DNA of 64,000 bases from Heligmosomoides polygyrus polygyrus (GCA_947396885.1 OX377204.1:95552728-95616727); one strand, 5' to 3'. Positions 1 through 10,833 are shown, counted from the first letter of the stretch. The notes: generated by a model from the letters alone, not told the origin. Program-made: numbers and translations.

Positions 1-318
1 AGGAAGGTGGGGGACTAAAGAGGGAGAGGGAAGACCAGCAATTAGATTCAGTAAGAAGAAACGAGTGAGGGGAACCTCGCTTCGGAAGACATGTCAACGA
101 CAACTTGAAACGCTAGCTGTTGAGCATGAGAACGATTGCGGAGGAGCAACCTGGGAGAGAAGTACTGCGCAGCACAAACCAATGACATTAGTGGCCGGTC
201 AGGAAAGACCGTCTATGATGAATGTACCGAAGTTGTGAAGGGCTTGATGCCGATAAAGTACGCACCAAATCTGAGATGCTAGCGAATTTTATGTTTTACA
301 ATAACTACGTTCTATAGG
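1..318. other. Unclassified sequence
   Basis: Mixed-composition DNA with no convincing reading frame and no recognised repeat family. Confidence 0.4.
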
Positions 319-389
319 TCAGTGATGCTACAAAGTCGCGCGAAGCGCGCAAGTGCGAGACACGCCGTTAGGCGTGTCGGAGCACTTGT
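319..389. repeat. 71-nt structured repeat, copy A
   Basis: Contains two short palindromes in series, cgcgcgaagcgcgc and ACACGCC-gtta-GGCGTGT. The second is enclosed by an outer AAGTGC/GCACTT pair, so a nested hairpin can form. A second copy at 3999-4067 keeps the stems. In that copy the second stem has one changed position on its right side. The function is unknown; it may be the end of a small inverted-repeat element. Confidence 0.55.
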
Positions 390-1261
390 TTAAATTATAA
401 ATGAGAACTAATATGGATATCATTATATCAATATAAATGATATACACTTCCTTATTCGCAGCTACGGAGTACGGCGGTGGTCAAAGCGGTAAGTCATTCA
501 ATTTTTGAAAGAACTGTTACTAAAGACTAAAGACTTGTTATAAAAATAGAAATAATATTAAAAATAAATAGTAAAAGTAATAAAATAATAAATAAATGAT
601 AAAAAATAATAAAACAAAAATAAATAAACATAAAATAAAACAACAAGTAAATAAATAAATAAGCTACCCTAAAAATATTAAATCTAGATAACAATCAATT
701 ACAATAATTACTATAATAATACATTTTAACTAATCACTTTAAACTTATAATATGATACTTTATTGAATCTTTGAATTGTACCTTATGGTTTATTTATCTT
801 ATATTTTTACTCCTCATTTATTTTCACTTTCGAATTCTAACTCTCTCAAATGTCTCCAGTTCTTTAACTTTCCTTCTTCACTCTTTCTCATCTTTCTTCA
901 TTTATACTCTCTTCCATTTTCGTTATCATATCTCTCTCTCCTTTTATAGACAGATTTTAAAGAAATCTTAAAATATACTCCTCTTTTTCACTGAAAAGCC
1001 ACGGTAGGAGTATAATACAAAGGTTCGTCTGAAGGAAGTGGCGAAACGAATCTTTTATATGTTTTATATTTTGTGACATAACTTTCTTTTAATTGATTAT
1101 AATTTTAAAAACTCTATTATTTTACACATTTCTTTACTTCTTTGAAATTTGTATTTTCTTATGTTTAATATTATTTGCTATATCAGCGACATCATGCTCC
1201 CTTACCACAAATTGAGAGCCATCGCACCTTATTCTTGTAAAAATCAAAGGTTAAAGGTAGG
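390..1261. other. AT-rich unclassified region
   Basis: The stretch at about 530-760 is very rich in aataaataaa-like runs. The block near 1018-1075 (aaaggttcgtctgaag, then cgaaacgaatctttt) is repeated in diverged form at about 56970-57050, so part of it is a dispersed repeat. I see no gene. Confidence 0.45.
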
Positions 1262-1327
1262 CGTTAGTCAGTCCTCTTGGGATGCGCCACGCATTCTATT
1301 TCTACGAGATGTCATGGAGGCGATTTA
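1262..1327 (-). repeat. SINE 3' fragment
   Basis: Matches the tail of the window's main tRNA-derived SINE (gggatgcgccacgcattcta, then gatgtcatggaggcgattt), read on the minus strand. The tRNA-like head is missing. Confidence 0.7.
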
Positions 1328-1896
1328 ATTTGAAAAGTGGCCAATTTGGCTTGAAAAGTGTCCAGTTTAACATGAACATGGCATACATCTTCAATATTTT
1401 CTCTCAAATTCAACCCTATGGGCAGCTTACTCTCAATGCTTCGCCGAAATCGCTGAACGTGAAGGATATGTCAGCAATGAGGTGTGAACGACGACAACAA
1501 CGACTGTGACATAGTGTGTTGACGACGCTGTTCGCCAAAACAAGCAACAATGGCCTCGGAGGAGGCGCGGCTCTTAGCCCATTCAAAGAGAAGAAGGCCA
1601 CTCGGCAGTAAGGGTATTTGACGTGGCGCTTCGTCGGCCGGAGAAGTGTTCCCTTCCCTTGAGAGACTTCCGGGCCGCTGCAGCCTCTAACAAGTCCCTC
1701 TAGGAAGTGGTAAGCAGAAGTTGCTGCAGAGGTAGATTGCATGGCTCATTATCCTTCTAATATAATAAGCCGCTTAAGGGGGCGGGCTGTCTGTCTGTAC
1801 GGGGCGGAGCGTCTGTCCAGGGGGGGAGCGTCTGTCCAGGGGGGGATCAGTGAGCCTGCCGGTGTTGAATGTGAGGGGGAAGTGTGTGGGTTGTAG
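1328..1896. other. Unclassified, partly GC-rich region
   Basis: The start holds a dispersed block (ttgaaaagtgtccagttt) that recurs near 9388, 15505 and 16700. From about 1500 to 1890 the DNA is GC-richer and shows no recognisable protein. Confidence 0.4.
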
Positions 1897-2640
1897 ATGT
1901 GCAAGGTGCCTGGCGACTCAGTAGACGTGCCGAACACGTTGCCCAACGTGCCTGGCGAGTCAGTAGACGTGCCGAACACGCTGCCAAACGTGCCTGGAGA
2001 TGCGGTGCTGGAGTCCTGTAAGGGGGAATCGTGGGGGGAGGGGGGTTGCAGTTGTGCAACGTGCCTGGCGACTCAGTAGACGTGCCGAACACGTTGCCCA
2101 ACGTGCCTGGCGAGTCAGTAGACGTGCCGAACACGCTGCCAAACGTGCCTGGAGATGCGGTGCTGGAGTCCTGTAAGGGGGAATCGTCGGAGGAGGGGGG
2201 TTGCAGTTGTGCAACGTGCCTGGCGACTCAGTAGAGGTGCCGAACACGTTGCCCAACGTGCCCGGCGAGTCAGTAGACGTGCCGAACACGCTGCCAAACG
2301 TGCCTGGAGATGCGGTGCTGGAGTCCTGTAAGGGGGAATCGTCGGAGGAGGGGGGTTGCAGTTGTGCAACGTGCCTGGCGACTCAGTAGACGTGCCGAAC
2401 ACGTTGCCCAACGTGCCTGGCGAGTCAGTAGACGTGCCGAACACGCTGCCAAACGTGCCTGGAGATGCGGTGCTGGAGTCCTGTAAGGGGGAATCGTCGG
2501 AGGAGGGGGGTTGCAGTTGTGCAACGTGCCTGGCGACTCAGTAGACGTGCCGAACACGTTGCCCAACGTGCCTGGCGAGTCAGTAGACGTGCCGAACACG
2601 CTGCCAAACGTGCCTGGAGATGCGGTGTTGGAGTAGAGAG
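1897..2640. repeat. 155-bp satellite with 42-bp subrepeats
   Basis: The unit starting gcaacgtgcctggcgactca occurs at 1901, 2056, 2211, 2366 and 2521, exactly 155 bp apart, with few differences. Inside each unit a 42-bp subrepeat (gacgtgccgaacacgttgcc and so on) occurs about twice and is followed by a GC-rich spacer. Because 42 is a multiple of three, short frames repeat VPGDSVDVPNTLPN. The 155-bp period is not a multiple of three, so frames break in every unit. I read it as a noncoding array. Confidence 0.9.
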
Positions 2641-2652
2641 AGGGGGGGTGTA

Positions 2653-2670
2653 GGGGGGGGGGGGGGGGGG
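2653..2670 (+). repeat. Poly-G tract, 18 G
   Basis: An uninterrupted run of 18 G at the junction between the 155-bp and 108-bp arrays. Such a run can form a G-quadruplex. Confidence 0.95.
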
Positions 2671-3760
2671 TGTATTTCGTTCAAGCGGTCCGAAACTTTA
2701 GCCTTGGGGGTAATCGAGGTCGCTGAACACGAATCTGAAGTTGATCAATCGATATCGATCGATAATATCGATTTTTCGTGTATTTCGTCCAAGCGGTCCG
2801 AAACTTTAGCCTTGGGGGTAATCGAGGTCGCTGAACACGAATCTGAAGTTGATCAATCGATATCGATCGATAATATCGATTTTTCGTGTATTTCGTTAAA
2901 GCGGTCCGAAACTTTAGCCTTGGGGGTAATCGAGGTCGCTGAACACGAATCTGAAGTTGATCAATCGATATCGATCGATAATATCGATTTTTCGTGTATT
3001 TCGTTAAAGCGGTCCGAAACTTTAGCCTTGGGGGTAATCGAGGTCGCTGAACACGAATCTGAAGTTGATCAATCGATATCGATCGATAATATCGATTTTT
3101 CGTGTATTTCGTCCAAGCGGTCCGAAACTTTAGCCTTGGGGGTAATCGAGGTCGCTGAACACGAATCTGAAGTTGATCAATCGATATCGATCGATAATAT
3201 CGATTTTTCGTGTATTTCGTTCAAGCGGTCCGAAACTTTAGCCTTGGGGGTAATCGAGGTCGCTGAACACGAATCTAAAGTTGATCAATCGATATCGATC
3301 GATAATATCGATTTTTCGTGTATTTCGTTCAAGCGGTCCGAAACTTTAGCCTTGGGGGTAATCGAGGTCGCTGAACACGAATCTGAAGTTGATCAATCGA
3401 TATCGATCGATAATATCGATTTTTCGTGTATTTCGTCCAAGCGGTCCGAAACTTTAGCCTTGGGGGTAATCGAGGTCGCTGAACACGAATCTAAAGTTGA
3501 TCAATCGATATCGATCGATAATATCGATTTTTCGTGTATTTCGTTCAAGCGGTCCGAAACTTTAGCCTTGGGGGTAATCGAGGTCGCTGAACACGAATCT
3601 GAAGTTGATCAATCGATATCGATCGATAATATCGATTTTTCGTGTATTTCGTCCAAGCGGTCCGAAACTTTAGCCTTGGGGGTAATCGAGGTCGCTGAAG
3701 ACGAATCTGAAGTTGATCAATCGATATCGGTCGATATTATCGATCAATATCGATTGATCA
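2671..3760. repeat. 108-bp tandem array, ten copies
   Basis: The unit begins at tgtatttcgt and recurs every 108 bp from 2671 to 3643, ten copies, almost identical except near one codon-sized position. It ends in a palindromic block, caatcgatatcgatcgata. As 108 is 36 codons, one plus-strand frame stays open for about 395 codons (2620-3807) and repeats 36 residues containing SETLALGVIEVAEHES. The openness follows from unit length and near-identity, so this is not evidence of a protein. Related diverged units lie at 50795-51140. Confidence 0.9.
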
Positions 3761-3998
3761 ACGTGTTTGGGGATTCAGGTAGACGTACCGAAGACGTCAT
3801 CCGCTAAGCGGGATCATTGAGGGAGTAACCAGTACCAGTAATGGAAGACCGTATCACTAAGGGTAGAACAGTAATGAGGGACCAATAGATCGCCCTATCA
3901 TACTATATACTGTACGTGCTGCGAGCCTTTTGTACTCCTAAGTAGGGAAGAAAGCTATACAAGTAGAGCAGCAAGCTTGATGTGATTGTCCTTAGCTT
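3761..3998. other. Array edge and unclassified DNA
   Basis: The first part (ggggattcaggtagacgtac) resembles the 42-bp subrepeat of the first array. The rest is unclassified. Confidence 0.4.
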
Positions 3999-4067
3999 AG
4001 TGATACTGCAACATCGCGCGAAGCGCGCAAGTGCGAGGCACGCCGATAGGCGTGACGGAGCACTTGT
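3999..4067. repeat. Structured repeat, copy B
   Basis: Second copy of the element at 319-389, same orientation, with the cgcgcgaagcgcgc palindrome unchanged. Confidence 0.6.
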
Positions 4068-4087
4068 AAAGAATAACGAGTGAAGGA

Positions 4088-4165
4088 CGCCGCTATTCAA
4101 TCCCCTTTGGGATGCGCCACGCATTCTACCTCTACGGAATATCGTGGGGCGATTTGAATGCGTGT
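4088..4165 (-). repeat. SINE 3' fragment
   Basis: Minus-strand tail of the main SINE (gggatgcgccacgcattcta, then gtggggcgatttgaatgcgt). It is followed by a short tccgtctgtcc-type simple stretch at about 4186-4232. Confidence 0.7.
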
Positions 4166-4234
4166 TCTACTACACATAAAAGAAATAGCGACCGTCTGTC
4201 CGTCTGTCCATCCATCCGTCTGTCCGAGGCGTCT

Positions 4235-5295
4235 CCAAGACGTTGTTCCACTAAAGCTAGGATTCAGAAGATAAGTCACCGACATCGAGCCACAGTCATT
4301 TGAGCACTGAGGTCTTGTCACCGACGCCGTGTCCTAAGTTTCTAGACTCCAAAAAAGTGTACCGATCGTCGTGACAGGAGCGTCAAGAGTTAAAACGCGT
4401 GTCACGACGTCATTCCACGAGCGTCTGAATACAAGAGACATGCAGAAATCGTCGTGACACGCGAGAGTGAACTCTCAGAAGGCCTGCAATCAACGTCGTT
4501 CCATGACCGTTAGGACTCACAATACGTGACACCGACATCATGCCACAGTCGTCTTTGCATTGAGAAGACGTGCCACAGCGTCTTTCAACGAGCGTCTGGA
4601 TTCAAAAGGACATCGTTTCACAAGACTTGTATTCAGAATACGTGCCACAGGCGTCGTGTTCTACGAGCATCAAGATTAAGAAGACGTGACATCAACGTTG
4701 TGCCACGAGCATCTGAATACAGAATACGTGTCGAAACCGTCGTGCGACGCGCGTGTCAACTAATAAGATGTGAAACCGACATCGTTCCACGAGCTTCTGC
4801 TCCCAGAGGACCTGTAACCAACGTCGTCTCACGAACGTCGTGATTTGGAAGATGTGTCACTGATGTCATTCCGCGACCGTCAGGACTCAGAAGGCGTGTC
4901 ACAAGCATACTTCCACGGCCGTCAGGTATCAGAAGACGTGACACCAACATCGTTTCACGAGCTTCTGGTTTCGGAAGAACTGTAACCAACGTCGTCCCAC
5001 GAGCGTCAAGAATTAGAAGGTGTGTCTCCGATGTCATTCCGCGACCGTTAGGGCTCAAAAAGTCGAGACTCCGCCGCCTTTGCATTGAGAAGATGTGTCA
5101 TGGATGTCGTTCTACAAGCGTCTGGATTCAAAAGACGTCACCGACGGCGCTCAACGGACGTCTTTCTATGAGCGTCAAGAGATAGAAGGTGTGTCACCAC
5201 CCTCGTCCCTCCCATGAGTGTCTGGATTTAGAGGACACTTTACCACGTCTTGCCGCGAGCGTTTGGATTCAGAAGACATGTAATCGACGTCGATC
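4235..5295. repeat. Diverged 42-bp minisatellite
   Basis: About two dozen units resembling gacgtgtcaccaacgtcgtt, ccacgagcgt, caggattcagaa. The agaaga landmark recurs at spacings close to 42 (for example 4679, 4722, 4763, 4806, 4848, 4889, 4931, 4973, 5015). Hand alignment gives about 26 of 42 identities to the subrepeat of the array at 1897-2640, so the two arrays are probably old relatives. Confidence 0.75.
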
Positions 5296-5404
5296 AGCAG
5301 GTATCGATATCGATTTAGGTATTCAGGAATTGGTGACGAGTGGCTTACTCATCTGAAGCGAAGCCGTAGAAGATCAAAATAGGCGCCTAGAAGTGGTAAT
5401 CGAT

Positions 5405-5612
5405 GAGGGTTGGGTCTACAAAAAGACTTGTGGTGGCCAGCTGATGGACAAATCAGTGTTTTATCCTTCCAAGACAAATCTGATAGCAATTCTCCAACCT
5501 CGGAGGGATGGAAGGCTTGGCTGGCCCGGGCGGGATCCGAGCCAAGATCCTGGAATCGGACTGCCGACTACAGCCGGTTCTTCCTTTAACTGCGCTACCT
5601 TGCGCCCCGATA
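5405..5612 (-). repeat. tRNA-derived SINE, 3'-truncated
   Basis: Minus-strand copy of the main SINE. It contains the diagnostic body (cagacaaatctgatagcaat) and a decayed head near 5600 where the A-box-like segment reads aactgcgctacc on the plus strand. Confidence 0.75.
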
Positions 5613-6289
5613 TTCATGTCAGGAGCATTCCATGAACCTACGGGAGAGTGATCTTGCGTTGTGCACGGGTTTAGACCTTCTTCCAAACAAGGCGATAGGC
5701 GCAGAAGTGCGATTGGAGCGCTCTTTCTTAGTCCACTCCAAGAATTCCCGGTTCCAATAGTGAGCAGTCTTCAAGCTCTTCTAGAGAGAGCGTGGTCTTC
5801 ACCGGGGGTCACAATCAACGTCAGAAACGACATGTCGAGTCGAGCAACAATATTTATGGCTCAACACCCTACGACCCCGGGGAATTCTCCTAGCCTCATG
5901 TAGCGAGACCCCCGAAGCCCGAATTCTAGTAGGGCGATCTCAAGGGGCAACGAGGTTCAGAAGTTGGTTTCTCGTGAAATCTTTAATTGAATAAACACAC
6001 TGGAAATTAAGAAAAACAGCTCAACACGGCACAAGCTGGTGAAGGATGCCTTCCAGAACAAATGCGGCTGCCATGAATTGAGGAGTGTTCCACTGAGACC
6101 TAATTGCTTGCCGTTTTTTCGAAACGGATCCATTTCATGCGACTTAATTAGTCGCATGTGGAAACAACGGTAGTGGTGAGAATCCCATGGAGGACACTCG
6201 TCAAGCCGTTGAAGATTGTTTACCGCCAGAGGTGTTGGTATCTAATGGTATGAACTTTAAGTTTAACGATCAGGAGGAGGAAGAGCTCA
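5613..6289. other. Unclassified region with a small palindrome
   Basis: No convincing gene. At 6136-6158 there is a perfect 9-bp-arm inverted repeat (catgcgact / agtcgcatg). Confidence 0.35.
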
Positions 6290-6783
6290 AACGAATATGT
6301 ATATTCGTATAATTATTCGAAGAGTAAAATATTTGATATTCTTGGATTTCGAATATTCGCTCGAATTCGAATATCGAAAGAGATTCACATGTCGAATATC
6401 ACTCCAAAAACGAATGTTTCAACTTTGTTCGAAAATCGAATAAATTTATCCGAACATTGAATAAACATCGAATCTTCAATCACAGAACCTTTGATTTCCG
6501 ACGATTCGAAAAAAAAAACTGATGGGTTAACAAATTTGTTCGTTCATCTACGCTCGAAATTTTTCGACATCGGATAATCGTTCATTTCTTCAAAAAAAAA
6601 AAACATCCAAAGCACAACTATACCCTACAGTAACCTCGGTAACCTTTGTAGCCTCGATACCAGCCACTTGAGGCTTGAAAAAACTGAACGGAATCTAAAG
6701 ATGTTCTTGACGTTCACACTCGCTTCATGGTCACATATTGCATTACTATAATCATACATAGTTAGTTATTGATTGCGATTTTA
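6290..6783. repeat. AT-rich block with attcga motifs
   Basis: Many copies of attcgaatattcga-like motifs in both orientations between about 6290 and 6600. This looks like a degraded simple or foldback repeat. Confidence 0.45.
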
Positions 6784-6902
6784 TTAGGTTGGAAAAAATC
6801 TTTTCATTTTTCTCAAACTTTTTACTTTACAACTACAAAGTCAAATCAATTGAGATAAACAAACTCCATTTTGTTCCACTACACTTCTTCAAAGACCGGG
6901 TA

Positions 6903-7244
6903 TCACCTGTATCACCTGTCGTCCCGTTGGTCACCGAATTGCTCGAGCGGGTGCCAGCAGCGTCTCCATTCGTCCCTGTCGCGTGCCAGAGTGCTCCAAT
7001 GGATCCTCCTCGCTCGAGGGACACGAAGAGCGTCATACCGGTCGTTCAGGGCTTTAACGAAGAAGTCCGACCAACGCGTTGGTGGGCGTCCCGATGTTCT
7101 TTTGACATCCCGCGGAATCCAGTCGGTGATGGCTCTCGTCCAGCGGGTGTCTGCGAAGCACATTACGTGGCCGGTCCACCTAATTTTCGACAAATTGGCC
7201 CACGCGACAGCGTCTCTGATCTTCGAACGTCGGGCAATTTTTTT
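6903..7244 (-). pseudogene. RTE retrotransposon 3' tail inserted in mariner A
   Basis: The minus strand encodes the C-terminal part of an RTE-type polyprotein ([20 protein letters not shown], then [11 protein letters not shown] and [10 protein letters not shown]) up to its stop codon. Nothing upstream of this C-terminal region is present, so the copy is strongly 5'-truncated. It is bounded by a 12-bp near-duplication, aaagaccgggta (6891-6902) and aaagactgggta (7245-7256). This fits target-primed reverse transcription. Near the 3' end are short tatcacctg repeats, typical of RTE tails. Confidence 0.85.
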
Positions 7245-7256
7245 AAAGACTGGGTA

Positions 7257-8260
7257 ATTTTTCTAATTCCTCTCACGTAAAAAACTGCATTTCTGTAGTC
7301 GAACCATCGCTGAATCCAATTTTTGAGGTCTTCATCCGTTTCAAAATATTTCTCTCAAATTTCTTGCTTGAGAGCATGGAAGAAATGGCAGTCGGTAGGG
7401 ACGAGGTCAGGGCTATACGGTGGATGTGGATGACCTCCCAGCCCAGCTACATTATTGTTTCTCTTGTGAGTCTTGCAACATGTCGCTTTGCGTTGTCATG
7501 CAGGATCATCACCTTTGACTTCTCAGGCCTCTTTTCTTGAAGAGCTGCAGCGACTTTGTGGAGTTGGCCACTGTATGTGGCAGAAGTAGGTGTCTCTCCA
7601 CTTCTGAGAGTTTCCCAGTAAATCACTCTTCTGATATCCACCAAACACTCAAGAGAATCTTCCTTTCGTGAACACTGGACTTGAGATCAGGCTTAGGGCT
7701 CTCTCCCTTTTGTACCCATTGCCTTTTCCTCGGAAGTTGGCACACAGAACCCAGGACTCTTCGCCTGTCACAATCCGCGGAAGAAACGATTTTCTCTCGT
7801 ATCTGACAGAAGAGAAGCAGCGATGGAGAGTCGTTGACCTTTCTGAGTGTCTGACAGGGCATGTGGAATCCAAGCTCCAAATTTCCGTGCAAAGCCGAGG
7901 TTCTTCAGATGGATTCCCACTATCCTATGAGACACTTCGAGCTTCTCTGCCAGTTGACGTGTCGTCTGCCTACTACCGCCACGAAGAAGATGGAGTAGTT
8001 CAGTGTCGTCCAATTCAGACGGCCTTCCTGACGTTACTTTGTCCTCGAGTGAATAATCTCGCTTCAAAAACTTTCCGAACCACTCATAACAGGTGCGATG
8101 AGTAATAGATCCCAAGCCATATATGTGGTTAATTTGGTCGGCGGCCTGACTTGCTGTAGATCCTTTAATGAATTCATGAGGAATGCCGTGCCAAAAATGG
8201 CCATGAGGTAGATCTGGGATTGAGTCCGGAAGATTGGATGGATAACGAAATACAAGAAGG
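7257..8260 (-). pseudogene. Mariner transposase pseudogene (element A)
   Basis: Mariner transposases cut and paste their element in the nucleus with three acidic residues (DD34D). In N-to-C order the minus strand shows an N-terminal DNA-binding part (ITHRTCYEWFGKF; GRPSELDD; WIPHALSDTQK), the first catalytic region (VTGEESWVL, where the usual D is E), ILHDNAKRHVARL with the second D, and SPDLVPTDCHFF with the third. These lie in different frames, so several frameshifts separate them. The changed first catalytic residue and the frameshifts make it inactive. Confidence 0.85.
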
Positions 8261-8399
8261 GTCTTGACCTATGTCCGCGTGCGAACGGTAGACAAGTGTG
8301 GTAAGGATTACGAAATCAGCTATCAATAATGGCTGGTGCGTTTACAAGGAGAACGGTAAAAAACTTTTCGAAGTGTGAAGAGAATTTTTTCCAACCTAA

Positions 8400-8538
8400 T
8401 AGTAAATCTATGCATAAAAACTTCGAAAAGTTTACCTCCGGTTAGGACGCAAATCCCGTTATAACGCGGATTTTCTCCGGTCCCTTCAAACGCCTTATAA
8501 CGAGAAAGGATTCTTCCTCAAAACTAGATTTTTTGGTA
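8400..8538. other. Short unclassified spacer
   Basis: Flank of mariner A; no feature recognised. Confidence 0.3.
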
Positions 8539-8732
8539 CATGTCGCGCAGATGAGCAGCATTGGTAGGTGGGAGCGCGCCAGCCAATAGTAACCAAACAG
8601 AGCACAGGCCGAACACATGCCAGCCCATCAGGGTACCAACTGTACATGCGCTCTATGGATGGCATGACCATTCTATGCGGTCTGATTGGTTTAGGCGTTC
8701 CCACCCAGCAATGCTGCTCACCTACGCGACAT
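8539..8732. mobile_element. CATGTCGCG-end MITE, copy 1
   Basis: Starts catgtcgcgcagatgagcag and ends with the near-reverse-complement ctgctcacctacgcgaca; about 194 bp with no coding capacity. Other copies are at 15684-15878, 22814-23008 and 50667-50788. It has the structure of a MITE of unknown superfamily. Confidence 0.8.
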
Positions 8733-9475
8733 ATACAAAGTTTTGCTACCAATCGAATAAAGGTCGCAAAGTTTCGGAAGGAGGCTGGCGCAGTCTCTGT
8801 TTTGGCAATATAAAATGAACGCCTTCTTGCTCTTCAAAACAAGCTTTTACTCGTTGTTTTTCTTCGAATTTTTCTAAATAATGTTCGAAGCTGGGTGTTC
8901 TCTTATTGGGGAGTAATTTAAAACTTCAAGGAGAGCTATACTACAATTTTACTTGAACAAAAAGTTGTTCCAAAATTTTTGTTGAGTTCTTATCCTAATG
9001 TAGAAAATGCTCGTTTCGATTTGGAAGAGTTTGCTTTGATTTGAAAAGTCTTAGGTGTGCCGGCTCGAGGCCGACTGATGACTCCTTGAACAGTAGGGCC
9101 CGGATATAACCGGGGCGTGACGACGTGCACGGAGGGATTGGAACTCCTTTATCGGCAGTAGTACACGCGAAGTGAGCAAAATGCACAATGAGTAACGTTA
9201 CAGAACTGGGCCAGCTTATATGTGCTCGCCGTTTCGCGCCCTTTGGCGGGAGCGCGATAGGAGGTTCGAGATTCTTCTGAGATTCGAATTCAAATTCAAA
9301 TTCAAATGAGTGATGATTCATAAAGGCGGGAAAACATGAGAAACTGGGTCGGGGCAAGAGATGGATACGGGACATTGGTTATCTTGAGCTTGAAAAGTGT
9401 CCAATTTGATTTGAAAAGTATCCAATTTGACGTGACAGTGGTAGATATTGATTATAAAATGAATAAAGGTGTAAA
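8733..9475. repeat. Dispersed AT-rich repeat and unclassified DNA
   Basis: The 8880-9060 part (ttgaacaaaaagttgtt, then tcgatttggaagagtttgct) recurs diverged at 11480-11660, 15505-15700, 21880-22040, 54690-54850 and 56010-56205. The 9380-9440 part has two ttgaaaagtgtccaatttga units. About 9080-9300 is unclassified. Confidence 0.5.
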
Positions 9476-9543
9476 AGTCGGCGTGAATCATTTCCTTTCG
9501 TGGGATGCGCCGCGTACTCTACTTCCGCGAGATGTCGTGGAGG
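9476..9543 (-). repeat. SINE fragment, target of mariner B
   Basis: SINE tail (gggatgcgccgcgtactcta, then gatgtcgtggaggta). The interrupted continuation, gttcgaatgcgtatt, resumes at 10836 after the mariner, so the SINE was there first. Confidence 0.8.
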
Positions 9544-9545
9544 TA

Positions 9546-10833
9546 TTAGGTTGTAACGAAATAAATGGCACTGAACCACTGTAAATTTAAACAGTTAATA
9601 TCTCGGCTTGTAGGCAAGTTTATTAATCGAAATAAAAACCTTCTGATTATTCACATCTTTGCCAACGTGGCACGAGCTTTTTTATCCCAGTAGCATAAAA
9701 ATCAGAAGTTCTGGAATCGACGAAATCTTCGAAGGCACTTTCGGCATCCTGTTGGTATTTGAATATTTTCCCTACCAAGAAGTCGCCAAGATGCTTGAAG
9801 AAGTGGTAGTCTGTTGGGGAGAGGTCGGGAGAAAACGGAGGATGTGATAGAGTTTCAATGCTCAGCTCATTCAATTTCTGCAACGTCATTCGTGCTACAT
9901 AGGGGCGAGCATTGTCGTGTCGTGCAGAAGGAGAACTCGCCTTCGGTTTACCAAGGCCGGCCGGATATCCTTCCACTTTTTCATCATTTCTTCAATTTCA
10001 ATGCAGCACTTCTCTGCCGTGATGGATTCACCGGGAGGGAGGAAGCTGTGGTGAATAATTCCCAGCGAACACCACCATACTGTCACCATTACTTTCTTTT
10101 GGTGCAATTCCGGCTTCGCAAAAATCTTGGGGTTCTCATCGCTGTCCACCCACTGTGCCGATCGTCGCCTGTTGTCGTACATTATCCATTTCTCGTCACA
10201 GGTTACGATGCGATCAAGGAATGGGTCCGTTTCGTTCAGTAGAAGCAGTGCGGACGAGATCTCATGTCGTCGGTTTCTTTGCTTCTCAGACAGCTCGTGA
10301 GGCACCCATCTTTCCAGCTTTTTGGTCTTTCCAATTTCCTTCAGATGCCGGGCAGCTGTGTTGTGACTGACGCCAAGAACCTTCGCTATCTCCCTGGTAC
10401 TTTGTGTGGATCCTCCTCCACCACATCTCTCAGCTTGTCCTCATCAACATCACTATGCCTCCCACGACCTTCATGTTCTTCCAAGCTCTCATCTCCATTC
10501 CGGAACTTCTGATACCAACGACACGCCGTCCGAATTGTGGAACATCCTTGACCGAATGCGGCGTTGATCTTCTCGTCCGCCTCCTTAGCTGTAGTGCCCA
10601 GCTTGAATTCATACAAGTAAATGCCTCGGATTACCCTTTTGTCCATCTGCAAAAAAGTCAATAAAACTCTAAAGTTTTCCCACTTTTACATAGAAAATTT
10701 GGTACTCACCGGTAGAGCAAAGTTTGCGCTTCTAAATGGTATGCCACGTGTTACGGTTTGTTCTTGATCAAACGCGTAAAGACGCGCCAAAAAAATGGCG
10801 CGAGACAGTGCCATTTATTTCGTTACAACCTAA
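9546..10833 (-). mobile_element. Mariner element B, near-complete, inside a SINE
   Basis: Perfect terminal inverted repeats of 28 bp, beginning TTAGGTTGTAACGAAATAAA at 9546 and ending with their complement at 10833. The TA target duplication is at 9544-9545 and 10834-10835. The length of 1288 bp is normal for mariner. Of the four dated by structure here it is the least eroded. Confidence 0.95.
9600..10661 (-). pseudogene. Mariner transposase pseudogene (element B)
   Basis: A minus-strand transposase of about 345 codons in three pieces. The first has the N-terminal helix-turn-helix region (MDKRVIRGIYLYEF; STIRTACRWYQKFRNGDESL; HEGRGRHSDVD). A frameshift near 10390 follows. The second has WVPHELSEKQRNRR, the first catalytic region VTCDEKWIMYDN and VTVWWCSLGIIHHSF. 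A short duplication in the HDN motif near 9925 (cacgacacgac) shifts the frame again. The third has HDNARPYVARM and SPDLSPTDYHFF with the remaining catalytic aspartates. All three catalytic residues are present, so only the frameshifts break it. It is close to the transposase type fused in SETMAR. Confidence 0.9.

Larger units (their letters stand above)
6784..8399 (-). mobile_element. Mariner element A, with an RTE insertion
   Basis: Terminal inverted repeats start TTAGGTTGGAAAAAAT at 6784 and end attttttccaacctaa at 8399, flanked by TA on both sides (6782-6783 and 8400-8401). Without the 342-bp RTE piece and its duplicated target the element is about 1.26 kb, the usual mariner size. The transposase reads on the minus strand. 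Confidence 0.9.

Noticed and set aside
1749..2607. Overlapping 60-109-codon frames on both strands
   Set aside because: They repeat with the 155-bp satellite unit in several frames at once and reflect the array, not genes.
1897..3760. A CRISPR array
   Set aside because: The units are contiguous tandem repeats without unique spacers, and the genome is eukaryotic.
2620..3807. A 395-codon repetitive protein
   Set aside because: Openness follows from a 108-bp near-identical unit; no signal peptide, domain or splice support. Kept only as a finding to check.
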